Positions 1 to 12,358 of a stretch of 64,000 bases of DNA are shown one piece after another. The position numbers and the translations under genes were made by a program. Under the pieces are notes generated by a model that saw nothing but the letters and a program-made list of their open reading frames with translations, had not been told where the DNA came from and did not search any database. Source of the stretch: Flavobacteriaceae bacterium (GTDB lineage Bacteria > Bacteroidota > Bacteroidia > Flavobacteriales > Flavobacteriaceae); NCBI GenBank assembly GCA_023264015.1, contig JALQTJ010000001.1:1-64000 (forward strand), read 5' to 3'. Position 1 is the first letter of the stretch. Each line of letters begins with the position of its first letter.

Positions 1-56
1 AAATCGTCTTCATCTTGCTTTGGTTTGGTTAAGCGCGGTAAATATATCGCACAAAA

Positions 57-87
57 AATGCCGTGAAGCTAAACTTAACACGGCATT
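57..87 (-). terminator. Rho-independent terminator downstream of rplS
   Basis: 9-bp perfect stem aatgccgtg/cacggcatt; read on the minus strand it is followed by a U-tract (ttttttg). Confidence 0.8.
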
Positions 88-112
88 AAAAAGTTTTCAA
101 ATATAAAGGTGT

Positions 113-463
113 TTAATTTCTTTCTTCTTTGATTCTTGCCTTTTTACCTGTCAAGTTTCTAAAATAGAAAATACGTGATCTTCTTACTTTACCACGTTTG
201 TTGACTTCTATTTTCTGAAGCGCAGGCATATTAATTGGAAAAACGCGCTCGACGCCAACAGTTCCAGACATTTTGCGGATAGTAAAGGTTTCAGTAGCAC
301 CTGAACCTCTTCTCTGAATCACTACGCCTTTGAAGAACTGTGTTCTTGTTTTTTCACCCTCTTTAATTTCGTAATACACAGTGATGGTATCACCAGAACC
401 AAAGTCTGGGAAATCTTTTTTATCTATGAACGTGTTCTCGACGTATTGTACTAAGTTCTCCAT
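113..463 (-). CDS. rplS: 50S ribosomal protein L19
   Basis: 116 aa; FGSGDTITVYYEIKEGEKTRTQFFKGVVIQRRGSG and GVERVFPINMP typical of L19. Confidence 0.95.
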   Translation of the reverse strand: MENLVQYVENTFIDKKDFPDFGSGDTITVYYEIKEGEKTRTQFFKGVVIQRRGSGATETFTIRKMSGTVGVERVFPINMPALQKIEVNKRGKVRRSRIFYFRNLTGKKARIKEERN

Positions 464-489
464 GACGGAATTTTCTTTAAAACTGACCG

Positions 490-497
490 CAAAAATA
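490..497 (-). promoter_or_regulatory. Bacteroidota-type -7 element (TATTTTTG) upstream of rplS
   Basis: CAAAAATA on + strand = TATTTTTG on - strand, 26 nt from the rplS start; no -33 verified. Confidence 0.4.
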
Positions 498-536
498 ATA
501 CTTTATTTTGGTTTTTGCCACAGTCAAAAATTTTCT

Positions 537-1214
537 TCAATCACCTAATAAATCTGGCCTTCTTTCTTCGGTTCTGCGCAATGCTTCAGCTTCTCTCCAA
601 GCTTCTATTGCTTTGAAATTGCCACTGAGAAGAACATCGGGTACCTTAAGTCCCTTGAATTCTGAAGGTCTGGTGTAAACCGGTGGGGCCAGTAGTTTGT
701 CTTGAAATGAATCACTTAATGCAGATCCGGCGTCATTCAATACCCCGGGGATCAGACGAATAATGCTGTCTGAAACCACAGAGGCTGCCAACTCGCCACC
801 CGATAATACGTAGTCTCCAATAGAAACTTCATGTGTTACCCATAAGTCTCTAATTCGCTGATCGATTCCTTTGTAATGCCCGCAGATGAGAATGATACGT
901 TCTTTTAAAGAAAAGCCATTGGCCATAGATTGATTCCATGTTTCGCCATCAGGGGTCAGGTACACGATGGCATCGGCAGACTGCTCTGTAGTCAGACTCG
1001 TCAATAGCTGGTCTAAAGGTTCTGCCATGAGTACCATTCCTGCTCCGCCTCCAAATTGGTAATCGTCTACCTGGCGGTAATTTCCAAGGCCGAAGTTTCT
1101 TAAATCGTGAATTTTGACTGAAACTAAGCCCTTATCAATCGCTCGCATCAAGATGGAGTGATTGAAAGGGCTTTCGAGTAGTTCTGGAACGACAGAGATA
1201 ATGTCTATATGCAA
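537..1214 (-). CDS. trmD: tRNA (guanine-N1)-methyltransferase
   Basis: MHIDIISVVPELLESPFNHSIL, GGGAGMVLMAEPL, ICGHYKGIDQRIRD, SIGDYVLSGGELAA motifs. Confidence 0.95.
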   Translation of the reverse strand: MHIDIISVVPELLESPFNHSILMRAIDKGLVSVKIHDLRNFGLGNYRQVDDYQFGGGAGMVLMAEPLDQLLTSLTTEQSADAIVYLTPDGETWNQSMANGFSLKERIILICGHYKGIDQRIRDLWVTHEVSIGDYVLSGGELAASVVSDSIIRLIPGVLNDAGSALSDSFQDKLLAPPVYTRPSEFKGLKVPDVLLSGNFKAIEAWREAEALRRTEERRPDLLGD

Positions 1215-1237
1215 AACGGCGTAATTAGGCCCTAAAA

Positions 1238-2611
1238 CTAGTTAAATATTAGGGTTTCTTTCTCACCCGCACTGTTCAATATAGTGAGGGCTCTTCGTGA
1301 ACTTCTTTTTGCCTCAGCTAATCGTTCTGCATCTTCTATAGAGTTTACAGGGCTGCCGTCAATGGCAATGATGATTTTCTCTTCTAGATCGTAAGATTTG
1401 TAGTATTCGGCTACGGCGATAATTTTCACTCCCCCTTCTATGTTTAACCGCTTTTTATCCTCTTTGCTCAGGTTTTCAACCCGCATGCCAAGGTAGGGCA
1501 GGTCAATAATTTCGTTTTTACCCAGGCGAACTTCCTTTTCAAGGAGTTTTCCGTTTCTATCCACTGTAACGCGAACGATATCTCCAGGTCTTCTCGACGA
1601 GAGGTGCCCTGTCAGGCCGGTAAAGTTTTTGATGGTTACGCCGTCTACCGATCGAATAACGTCTCCTGGCTCTAATCCGGCTTTTTCGGCGCCTGAATTT
1701 ACAGAAACTCCAGCGATATATACTCCTTCAATATGATCTAAACCTTGTGCTATCGCCTCTTTAGAATTTGCTCTTAAAGTGGTGATGCCTAAAATACCTT
1801 TTTGCACGGCTCCAAACTCCAGCAAGTCTTCAACCACTTTTTTAGCAATATTACTTGGAACAGCGAACGAATACCCTACATAGGAACCAGTTCGTGATTT
1901 GATAGCCGTATTGATTCCTATGAGATCGCCTCGTGTGTTTACTAAAGCTCCTCCGCTATTGCCAGGATTTACGGCGGCATCTGTTTGAATAAAGGACATT
2001 GAATTCATAGGAGAAATTGAACGTGCTTTTGCGCTAATGATTCCTGCGGTTACTGTAGAGGTTAAATTGAAGGGGTTACCAACGGCCAATACCCATTCGC
2101 CTACAGCTGATCCGTCAGAATCGCCGAACGCGAGATAAGGCAGTTCTCTTTCGGCATCAATCTTTAAAAGCGCAATGTCTGATGAAGCGTCTGAGCCAAT
2201 GATTTGGGCTTCATACGATTGGTTGTTGTTGAGTGTTATTTCTAATGATTCAGCATCCTCGATAACGTGATGATTGGTTACAATATACCCGTCAGGAGAT
2301 ATGATCACCCCTGAACCGGTGCCAATTTGGGGTTGCTGAAATGACTCGTACCCATAAAAGAAATCAAAAAGAGATTGAGGTGAACGTTCTAAAGAGACGT
2401 TCTTCACATGAACCACAGCATTCACCGTCTTCTCGGCAGCTTCAACGAAATTACTATCTGAAGGTGATGCCCCGAATGACGTTCTAAATATGGGTTCCTC
2501 GAAAGTAGTGGCTACCGCAATAGGTTGCTCAGAAAATAAATAGTGGTGCGCTACAAGGGTGATCAATGCAGCACTAATTCCAACAAATGCATAACTGATG
2601 TATTTTTTCAT
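1238..2611 (-). CDS. HtrA/DegP-type periplasmic serine protease with PDZ domains
   Basis: Catalytic triad contexts VTNHHVI, SSDIALLKI, NPGNSGGAL; N-terminal signal/anchor; PDZ-like C-terminus. Confidence 0.9.
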   Translation of the reverse strand: MKKYISYAFVGISAALITLVAHHYLFSEQPIAVATTFEEPIFRTSFGASPSDSNFVEAAEKTVNAVVHVKNVSLERSPQSLFDFFYGYESFQQPQIGTGSGVIISPDGYIVTNHHVIEDAESLEITLNNNQSYEAQIIGSDASSDIALLKIDAERELPYLAFGDSDGSAVGEWVLAVGNPFNLTSTVTAGIISAKARSISPMNSMSFIQTDAAVNPGNSGGALVNTRGDLIGINTAIKSRTGSYVGYSFAVPSNIAKKVVEDLLEFGAVQKGILGITTLRANSKEAIAQGLDHIEGVYIAGVSVNSGAEKAGLEPGDVIRSVDGVTIKNFTGLTGHLSSRRPGDIVRVTVDRNGKLLEKEVRLGKNEIIDLPYLGMRVENLSKEDKKRLNIEGGVKIIAVAEYYKSYDLEEKIIIAIDGSPVNSIEDAERLAEAKRSSRRALTILNSAGEKETLIFN

Positions 2612-2660
2612 AACGCGTAAAATTTTTCACAAAGTTTACACTCTTTTGTAAGGTATGAAA

Positions 2661-2682
2661 CTGCTTTAACGCTGCTTTAACG
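2661..2682. repeat. Tandem 11-bp repeat (ctgctttaacg x2) in the htrA/dapF divergent intergenic region
   Basis: ctgctttaacg|ctgctttaacg, perfect, head-to-tail. Confidence 0.9.
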
Positions 2683-2721
2683 CAATATACAAGCTTTAAA
2701 ATCTGTTATCTTGCGATTGAT

Positions 2722-3519
2722 ATGACGCAATCACTTCATTTCTCTAAATATCACGGAGCGGGCAACGATTTTATCATTGTCGACGCCCAAGATCTAGGTT
2801 CCATAACCCTCTCTGAATCTCAAATTGCTTTATGGTGTCACCGCCGTTTTGGTATTGGTGCAGATGGCTTTATGGTATATGAGGGTCCAACCCATACTGA
2901 TAAAGCCTTTACGATGCGCTATTATAACGCAGATGGAAAGCAAGGGAGTATGTGTGGAAATGGTGGACGTTGTATAGTACGCTATGCTTATGAGCGAAAG
3001 GGAGCCCCGTCATCTATGCAATTTAGATTTGGTAAAGATGTTTACCGTGCTGAGGTGCATGCCGTAGATAACATCTCACTCAATATGTTGCCTGTTCGTA
3101 CCCTTAACGTTCAAGAAGATCAGAGTTGCTTTTGTGACACGGGTTCACCTCATCATGTAGAATGGGTTGATTCTGGACTTCATGAGCTAGATGTTTCTCA
3201 ATCGGGTAGATCGATGAGAGATCGTTATGGGGCAGAGGGTTGCAATATCAATTTTGTTGAAATTATAAATGATTCTGAGCTTGCCGTGCGCACCTATGAA
3301 AGAGGTGTCGAAGACGAGACGCTTGCTTGTGGTACGGGTGTAACAGCAGCCGTTTTGAGTGCACACCATATGGGTAAGATTCAGTCGACTTCTGTAAAGG
3401 TAAATGCGCTAGGAGGACTTTTAGAGGTGGACTTTAAATCAGGTGAAATGGGTTATGAAGATATAGTGTTGACAGGACCTGCTGAATACGTCTTCGACGG
3501 AAACATATCGATACAATGA
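2722..3519 (+). CDS. dapF: Diaminopimelate epimerase
   Basis: FSKYHGAGNDFII, MCGNGGRC, ACGTGVTAA motifs with both catalytic cysteines. Confidence 0.95.
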   Translation: MTQSLHFSKYHGAGNDFIIVDAQDLGSITLSESQIALWCHRRFGIGADGFMVYEGPTHTDKAFTMRYYNADGKQGSMCGNGGRCIVRYAYERKGAPSSMQFRFGKDVYRAEVHAVDNISLNMLPVRTLNVQEDQSCFCDTGSPHHVEWVDSGLHELDVSQSGRSMRDRYGAEGCNINFVEIINDSELAVRTYERGVEDETLACGTGVTAAVLSAHHMGKIQSTSVKVNALGGLLEVDFKSGEMGYEDIVLTGPAEYVFDGNISIQ

Positions 3520-4034
3520 GTCAACTCCTAAAAGATAAAGATTTGATCCTAAGGGCGTTGGAGCCAAGTGATTTGGAGTGGTTGTATCAGATCGAAAATG
3601 ACACCTCACTTTGGACTGTTTCGGACACCTACAAGCCTTATTCAAAAGAGGTGCTCGCTCGCTATCTCGAAAATGCACACCAAGATATTTATACTGCCAA
3701 ACAGCTGCGTCTGGTAATTGAATGGTCAGCTCAAGCTATTGGTTTGGTCGATCTTTTTGACTTTGATCCTAAGCACAAAAGAGCATACCTAGGCATCGTT
3801 ATTCTAGGGCCCTACAGATCAAAGGGGTTAGCAAAACGTGCGCTATCTCTTATGATGGTCTACGCAAAGGGAACTCTTGATTGTCACCAGTTAGTGGCTA
3901 CAATGACTGAAGACAATACAGAGAGTATAGGCCTATTTGAATCCGCCGGCTTTAAGCGAACAGGTGTTCGTAAAGATTGGGTGTTTGAGAAAGGCGTTTA
4001 TAAAAGCGAATACTTTTATCAACGTATATTGTAA
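3516..4034 (+). CDS. GNAT-family N-acetyltransferase (RimJ/RimL-like)
   Basis: LRALEPSDLEWLYQIEND; AYLGIVILGPYRSKGLAKRAL; NTESIGLFESAGFKRTGVRKDW; 4-bp overlap with dapF. Confidence 0.8.
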   Translation: MSQLLKDKDLILRALEPSDLEWLYQIENDTSLWTVSDTYKPYSKEVLARYLENAHQDIYTAKQLRLVIEWSAQAIGLVDLFDFDPKHKRAYLGIVILGPYRSKGLAKRALSLMMVYAKGTLDCHQLVATMTEDNTESIGLFESAGFKRTGVRKDWVFEKGVYKSEYFYQRIL

Positions 4035-4035
4035 T

Positions 4036-5076
4036 ATGCAAAAGAAAATTGTTTCAGCTATTGCTGTGATTGCTCTTATGGTCTTAAGCGTAGGGGCCTA
4101 TCTAAGTTACCGAGTCGTAATGGCTGATAATACCAACTTTGATCAAGAGGAGCGAGTGATCTTTATACAATCAGATGCCACTATTGATGAAGTCATAAAT
4201 AATGTGTCACCGCTCCTCAAGAATCCTGCTGACTTTGTTAGGCTCGCGAAGCAAAAAGGCTATTATGATTTTTTTAAGCCCGGAAGGTTTGTTTTGGTCA
4301 AGGGGATGAGTAATAATGATATCATCAATGTATTGCGCTCCGAGAATAAGCCGATTCGAGTAATCGTTCCGTCTATGGAGCGTTTAGAGGATGTACTGGG
4401 GTACGTGAGTCAATTTATTGAAGCGGACAGCCTAGATCTTTTGCGTTCATTCAATGAACGTGACTTTTTGTTTCAGACCAAGTTAAATAGCTATAATGTG
4501 TTGTCTTTGGTCATTCCAAATACCTATGAATTTTATTGGAATACGTCTGCGACTCAGTTTAGATCTCGGATGCTCAAGGAGCACGGGGCTTTTTGGAACG
4601 ATAAGCGTTTGGCTAGTGCTCATGACAAAAAACTTTCTCCTGCAGAGGTTTATACTTTGGCTTCCATTGTAGCAAAAGAATCTGTAAAGCCAGAAGAATC
4701 AAGAACGATTGCGGGAGTTTACCTCAATCGATTAAAACGAAAAATGAAACTCCAGGCAGATCCTACTGTGATCTACGCCTTAAAAGAGCGCTACCAAAGT
4801 TTTGACACGATCATTCGTCGTGTGCTATACAAAGATTTACTCATAGAATCGCCATATAACACCTATCAAATCAGTGGATTACCTGTAGGACCAATTACTA
4901 TGCCTGAGATTCGTTACATTGATGCTGTACTAGAGGCTGAAAAGCACGATTACCTCTTTTTTGTCGCTGATAGTACGCGAATTGGTTATCACGACTTTTC
5001 TAAGAATTTATCTGAACACAAAGCCAAAGCCAAAGCCTATTCTGCATGGCTTAATAGTCGACAAATAAGAAGGTAA
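4036..5076 (+). CDS. mltG: Endolytic murein transglycosylase MltG (YceG-like)
   Basis: Single N-terminal TM; YTLASIVAKES...AGVYLNRLKRKMKLQADPTVIYAL; SPYNTYQISGLPVGPI. ATG reassigned from ORF-track start 3937. Confidence 0.92.
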   Translation: MQKKIVSAIAVIALMVLSVGAYLSYRVVMADNTNFDQEERVIFIQSDATIDEVINNVSPLLKNPADFVRLAKQKGYYDFFKPGRFVLVKGMSNNDIINVLRSENKPIRVIVPSMERLEDVLGYVSQFIEADSLDLLRSFNERDFLFQTKLNSYNVLSLVIPNTYEFYWNTSATQFRSRMLKEHGAFWNDKRLASAHDKKLSPAEVYTLASIVAKESVKPEESRTIAGVYLNRLKRKMKLQADPTVIYALKERYQSFDTIIRRVLYKDLLIESPYNTYQISGLPVGPITMPEIRYIDAVLEAEKHDYLFFVADSTRIGYHDFSKNLSEHKAKAKAYSAWLNSRQIRR

Positions 5077-5790
5077 TTATCCTTGTAGTATTCCAAAGAT
5101 ACAGGGCCTTTTATGCAATTTAGGGGTGGGCGAGGCCAGCCAATCTGCAACAGTCTTTGTCTTGATTTCTTCAGTGTCTAAGCTCACTTCGATTCCCAGT
5201 GTAAGTAAGGTGTCTAAGCTGAGCTGATCTAATAGTTCCTGAAAGAGCTTCTCATTTCTGTAAGGAGTTTCCATGAAGAGCTGTGTTTGTTTCTTTTGAT
5301 GAGATTCACGCTCCAACGTTTTTAGTGTCTTTTTACGGTCAGATTTTTCATGAGGTAAGTAACCGTTAAATGCAAAATTTTGCCCTCCTAATCCACTTGC
5401 CATGAGTGTAAGAAGGATAGAAGATGGGCCAATAAGCGGTCGTACTTTGATGTCGTTTTCATGACATAAGCGAACCAATTGAGAACCCGGATCAGCTACT
5501 GCTGGACATCCGGCCTCTGAAAGTAATCCTATATCATTACCTTTCAAGCAAGGCTCAATAAAAGAGTAGATAAGCGCCTCTGGTGTATGCTGGTTTAGAG
5601 TCTCTATTTTAAGTGAGGGCTGATCTATCTCGGGATAGATATAACGCAAATGCTTTCTTGCTGTTTTCTCATTTTCGACAACAAAAAATTTTAGCGATTG
5701 AACGATTTTTGAAATATCTGCTGGTAAGGTATAGGGGAGAGGGGAGTCTCCAAGAGGAACAGGAATGAGGTAGAGTGTTCCTTTTTTCAT
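5077..5790 (-). CDS. SAM-dependent methyltransferase of the tetrapyrrole-methylase fold, RsmI-like
   Basis: GTLYLIPVPLGDSPLPYTLP; LLSEAGCPAVADPGSQLVRLCHE; GPSSILLTLMASGLGGQNFAFNGYLP. Start reassigned to ATG at 5790. Confidence 0.85.
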   Translation of the reverse strand: MKKGTLYLIPVPLGDSPLPYTLPADISKIVQSLKFFVVENEKTARKHLRYIYPEIDQPSLKIETLNQHTPEALIYSFIEPCLKGNDIGLLSEAGCPAVADPGSQLVRLCHENDIKVRPLIGPSSILLTLMASGLGGQNFAFNGYLPHEKSDRKKTLKTLERESHQKKQTQLFMETPYRNEKLFQELLDQLSLDTLLTLGIEVSLDTEEIKTKTVADWLASPTPKLHKRPCIFGILQG

Positions 5791-5809
5791 GAAAGTAGAG
5801 GGTGTTGTA

Positions 5810-7231
5810 TTAAGAAAACTTCTTTGAGAGGTCTTCGATATACTTCTTGAACTGCTTATCTGTGTCAGCAAGATTTTCTACGGTTCTACAGGCGTGAAGA
5901 ACTGTGGCGTGATCGCGTTTTCCTATTTGAGATCCAATACTCGCCAATGAAGCCTTAGTGAAGCGCTTCGCAAAATACATAGCCAATTGACGCGCTTGAA
6001 CGATATGACGTTTTCGTGTTTTAGACTGTAAGGTGTCTAAGTCCATTTCGAAGTAATCCGCCACCATCTTTTGAATGTACTCGATAGATACTTCTTTCTT
6101 GGTATTCTTAACAAATTTATCGACTACCTGTTGAGCTAGTTCTAAGTTGATCTCCTTTTTGTTAAACGAGGCTTGTGCGATGAGCGAAATAATTGCCCCT
6201 TCTAACTCTCTGATATTACTCTTGATGTTTTGGGCAATGTAGTCAATGATCTCTTCAGGCATTGTCATACCATCGAGATACAATTTGTTCTTTAGGATAG
6301 CTACTCGAGTATGATAATCAGGTGGGCTGAGTTCAGCAGAAAGTCCCCATTTAAATCGAGAGAGCAACCGTTGCTCGATATCTTGCATATCTACTGGAGC
6401 TTTGTCTGATGTTAAGACAACCTGTTTGCCATTTTGGTGCAAGTGATTGAAAATGTGAAAGAACACGTCTTGTGTCCCACTTTTTCCAGCTAAAAATTGG
6501 ACGTCATCGATAAGCAGTACATCGATAAGCTGATAAAAATGAATGAAATCATTCCTTGTATTGTTCTTTACAGATTCGATGTATTGTTGGGTAAACTTTT
6601 CTGCGGAGATATATAGAATGGTCTTATCTGCGTGCTTCTCTTTAATATCTACTCCAATGGCATGCAACAGGTGTGTTTTACCTAATCCAACATTACCGAA
6701 AATCAAAAGAGGATTAAATGAAGTCCCTCCTGGTTTATTCGCTACCGCTTGTCCAGCTGAGCGTGCTAATCGATTTGATTCCCCCTCTAAGAAGTTTTCG
6801 AAACTGTAAGAGGCGTTCAGCTGAGCGTCAATCTTAATGTTTCGGATACCCGGAATGATGAATGGATTCTTTAGACTAGGATCTTTACTTACGACAGGAA
6901 TATCAATTTCTTGTGGAGCAAATAAGCTTTTTTGTTTGCTTGGAATCTGTTCAGTAAACGAACTCGATTTGTCAGCATTCTCCATCTTGATGACATAAAC
7001 GAGTTTTGCGTTCTCGCCTAATTCTTTTCTCAGTGCTACTCGAAGTAATTTCACATAGTGCTCTTCAAGCCACTCGTAAAAAAATTTACTGGGCACTTGA
7101 ATGCTAAGAGCATTGTCTTGAAGTTTTACGGGTTGGATGGGTTCAAACCAAGTCTTGAATGCTTGAGGTTGAATGTTGTCCTCAATAAAGGACAGACATT
7201 GACTCCAAACATGTTCAGCGGTCATCTTCAA
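5810..7231 (-). CDS. dnaA: Chromosomal replication initiator protein DnaA
   Basis: NPLLIFGNVGLGKTHLLHAIG Walker A; LLIDDVQFLAGK; C-terminal KRDHATVLHACRTV DNA-binding signature. Start could be 7225. Confidence 0.97.
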   Translation of the reverse strand: MKMTAEHVWSQCLSFIEDNIQPQAFKTWFEPIQPVKLQDNALSIQVPSKFFYEWLEEHYVKLLRVALRKELGENAKLVYVIKMENADKSSSFTEQIPSKQKSLFAPQEIDIPVVSKDPSLKNPFIIPGIRNIKIDAQLNASYSFENFLEGESNRLARSAGQAVANKPGGTSFNPLLIFGNVGLGKTHLLHAIGVDIKEKHADKTILYISAEKFTQQYIESVKNNTRNDFIHFYQLIDVLLIDDVQFLAGKSGTQDVFFHIFNHLHQNGKQVVLTSDKAPVDMQDIEQRLLSRFKWGLSAELSPPDYHTRVAILKNKLYLDGMTMPEEIIDYIAQNIKSNIRELEGAIISLIAQASFNKKEINLELAQQVVDKFVKNTKKEVSIEYIQKMVADYFEMDLDTLQSKTRKRHIVQARQLAMYFAKRFTKASLASIGSQIGKRDHATVLHACRTVENLADTDKQFKKYIEDLSKKFS

Positions 7232-7395
7232 AAGACTGGTTTTAGGTGTTTTCTATTACTACAAATGAATGTACTCAAATTCTCAGATTAGGTACCTGAG
7301 TAGGAAGACAAATATGTTCACTTCTTTTGGTTAAAAAAAATAAAAAAGGGGTTGTAATTATACTTTTTTTATCATAACTCTAGAGCCAGTGGTTT

Positions 7396-7403
7396 TACAT
7401 TTG
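7396..7403 (+). promoter_or_regulatory. -7 element TACATTTG for the thioesterase gene
   Basis: Exact TAnnTTTG match, 20 nt before ATG at 7424. Confidence 0.5.
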
Positions 7404-7423
7404 CATTATCTAAACTTTACATC

Positions 7424-7834
7424 ATGAAAAAGGGAGTCGTTGAGGTGCGAGTGCGGTATGCAGAGACAGACCAAATGGGTGTTGTGTATCACTCTAACTA
7501 CTTGAATTACTTAGAGTTAGGAAGAGTAGAATGGCTAAGGTCATTGGGCTATTCTTATGCCGAACTTGAGAAGAAAGGAGTGTTGTTGCCTGTAGTACAT
7601 GCAGAACTAAATTACCGATTTCCAGCACGTTATGATGAGTTGATTCGGGTAGAGACTGAGGTGAGTTCTATAGGCAAATCTTCGATAGAATTTAGCAGCC
7701 AACTTTTTAATGAAATGGATGCCCTGGTTCTTGAAGGAAAAGTCAGATTGGTTTGTTTAAACGCAGATGCTTTTAAACCTATTTCTATACCTGAAGATTT
7801 GAGAATTATTATCAGTGATGTGATGAACGTCTAA
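7424..7834 (+). CDS. YbgC/FadM-family acyl-CoA thioesterase (hot-dog fold)
   Basis: VRVRYAETDQMGVVYHSNYLNYLELGRVEWLR signature. Confidence 0.9.
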   Translation: MKKGVVEVRVRYAETDQMGVVYHSNYLNYLELGRVEWLRSLGYSYAELEKKGVLLPVVHAELNYRFPARYDELIRVETEVSSIGKSSIEFSSQLFNEMDALVLEGKVRLVCLNADAFKPISIPEDLRIIISDVMNV

Positions 7835-8858
7835 GTCCAAAAACTTCATCCTTGCCACTTTGAAATAGCCATTCAAGTTGCGGTGTTTTAGGAGCCTTAA
7901 CTCCCTCCTTAAGTAGGCGTGGCGTTTTGATACAAATCATTTCATCCCAAAGCCCCTCTTCAATAAAAGACTGAATGACCTGAGATCCACCTTCGACCAA
8001 CACCGAGGAAATGCCCTTCGAATAGAGTATCTCCATTGCCTTTTTTAATGTCGATGCTTGAATGGGGTTAGGGAACTTGGTGATTGTTTCAATAGGGGTT
8101 CTCATTTCATCGTCTATTTCAATACTCTGAATAGCGTCGTCTATATGCTGAATAGCGTTATGATTGCGAGTAAGGACAAAGGGCTTAGGGGATGGACCTG
8201 AAACATGTCTGGTAGTCAGTATTGGGCGATCCTTTTTCAGGGTTTCAGCACCAATCAATATAGCGGTGTGTTCTGCTCTCAAGAGATGTGCGTATTGCTT
8301 GGACCAACTATTCGATATCCAAAAAATTTCTTCTTTTCCTCTTCGTGTCGGGTGCGGAGCGATAAATCCATCAGCCGACTCGGCCCATTTCAGCGTTATG
8401 TAGGGTTGTTGAGTTTGAATGCCTTTTAAAAATATACGATGATGATGAAGGCATTGGTCTTTTAAAACCCCCAACTGTACTTCAATGCCTGCTTCTTTAA
8501 GAATGTCAATTCCTTTACCAGACACTTTTGGGTTAGGATCTTTACATCCAATGATTACGGCAGCTGGTTGCTCCTTTGCAATACGATTGGCGCAGGGTGG
8601 AGTTTTTCCAAAATGCGAGCAGGGTTCTAGGGTTACGTAAAGCGTTGAAGCGGATATGAGCGTTTTGTCAGCTGGTTTTACGCTGTTGAGCGCATTGATT
8701 TCAGCATGATTTTTTCCATATGAACTCGTAAAGCCTTCTCCTATGATGCGATTGTCGTGCACGATTACGCACCCAACAGAAGGGTTTGGACTAGCCATAA
8801 TTGTTCCTCTTCGACCTAAGTCTAGGGCCCGTTTCATATAGATTTCATGTATCTTCAC
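7812..8858 (-). CDS. ribD: Bifunctional diaminohydroxyphosphoribosylaminopyrimidine deaminase / reductase
   Basis: MKRALDLGRRG...NPSVGCVIV; HAEINAL; TLYVTLEPCSHFGKTPPC zinc deaminase motif; LVEGGSQVIQSFIEEGLWDE reductase motif. Confidence 0.93.
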   Translation of the reverse strand: MKIHEIYMKRALDLGRRGTIMASPNPSVGCVIVHDNRIIGEGFTSSYGKNHAEINALNSVKPADKTLISASTLYVTLEPCSHFGKTPPCANRIAKEQPAAVIIGCKDPNPKVSGKGIDILKEAGIEVQLGVLKDQCLHHHRIFLKGIQTQQPYITLKWAESADGFIAPHPTRRGKEEIFWISNSWSKQYAHLLRAEHTAILIGAETLKKDRPILTTRHVSGPSPKPFVLTRNHNAIQHIDDAIQSIEIDDEMRTPIETITKFPNPIQASTLKKAMEILYSKGISSVLVEGGSQVIQSFIEEGLWDEMICIKTPRLLKEGVKAPKTPQLEWLFQSGKDEVFGLRRSSHH

Positions 8859-8899
8859 GGGGTAAAATTAACGATTTGAATTCGTTGAATCTCCTAGGC

Positions 8900-9381
8900 A
8901 TGAATCCTATTGAAATTCGTGAGATACGTCCTGAAGACGATGTTGAGTTGGGTACCTTAATCCGTAAGGTTTTAGAAGAAATGGATGCACCTAAAACCGG
9001 AACAGCATACGCTGATCCTTATCTATTTCAATTATCCGATTACTATACAGCACCTAGAAGGTCCTATTATATTCTCACTGATGGGCTTAAAATTTATGGA
9101 GGGGGTGGATATGGAGATTTACCAGGGGCAGAAGAAACTACTTGTGAAATTCAAAAGATGTACTTCGATAGTGCAATAAGAGGAAAAGGCTGGGGCAGAC
9201 GTTTGATCGAACATGTTATGGAGCAGGCCAGGGCGGAAGGCTATAAAAAGGCCTACATAGAGACCTTAGAGTCGATGATTTCAGCACAAAAACTATACGA
9301 GAAGATTGGATTTAAACCTTTACCAGGACCGCTAGGAAGTACAGGGCATTGCTCTTGCCCCATACATTTGATAAAAGATTT

Positions 9382-9385
<4 letters not shown>
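8900..9385 (+). CDS. GNAT-family N-acetyltransferase
   Basis: IREIRPEDDVELGTLIRKVLEEMDAP; CEIQKMYFDSAIRGKGWGRRLIEHVMEQAR. ATG reassigned to 8900. Confidence 0.8.
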
Positions 9386-12247
<2,862 letters not shown>

Positions 12248-12329
12248 CGTTTTGATAAAAACCTGTGAATAACCCCCTAAATCGCTCAATTATTTAAGTG
12301 AGATCTCAGGCCAACGGTTAAATAGCGAA

Positions 12330-12337
12330 TAAATTTG
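12330..12337 (+). promoter_or_regulatory. -7 element TAAATTTG for dapA
   Basis: Exact TAnnTTTG match, 21 nt before ATG at 12359. Confidence 0.45.
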
Positions 12338-12358
12338 TTGTGTTCAAAACAACACGTT

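Noticed and set aside
7232-7423. Possible oriC in the AT-rich region next to dnaA
   Set aside because: No cluster of TTATCCACA-like DnaA boxes seen; dnaA is often far from oriC in Bacteroidota. GC-skew could not be computed here.
8164-8429. Short ORFs opposite ribD, and the many other short ORFs antisense to core genes across the window
   Set aside because: They lie wholly inside well-supported genes on the other strand with no recognisable domains.
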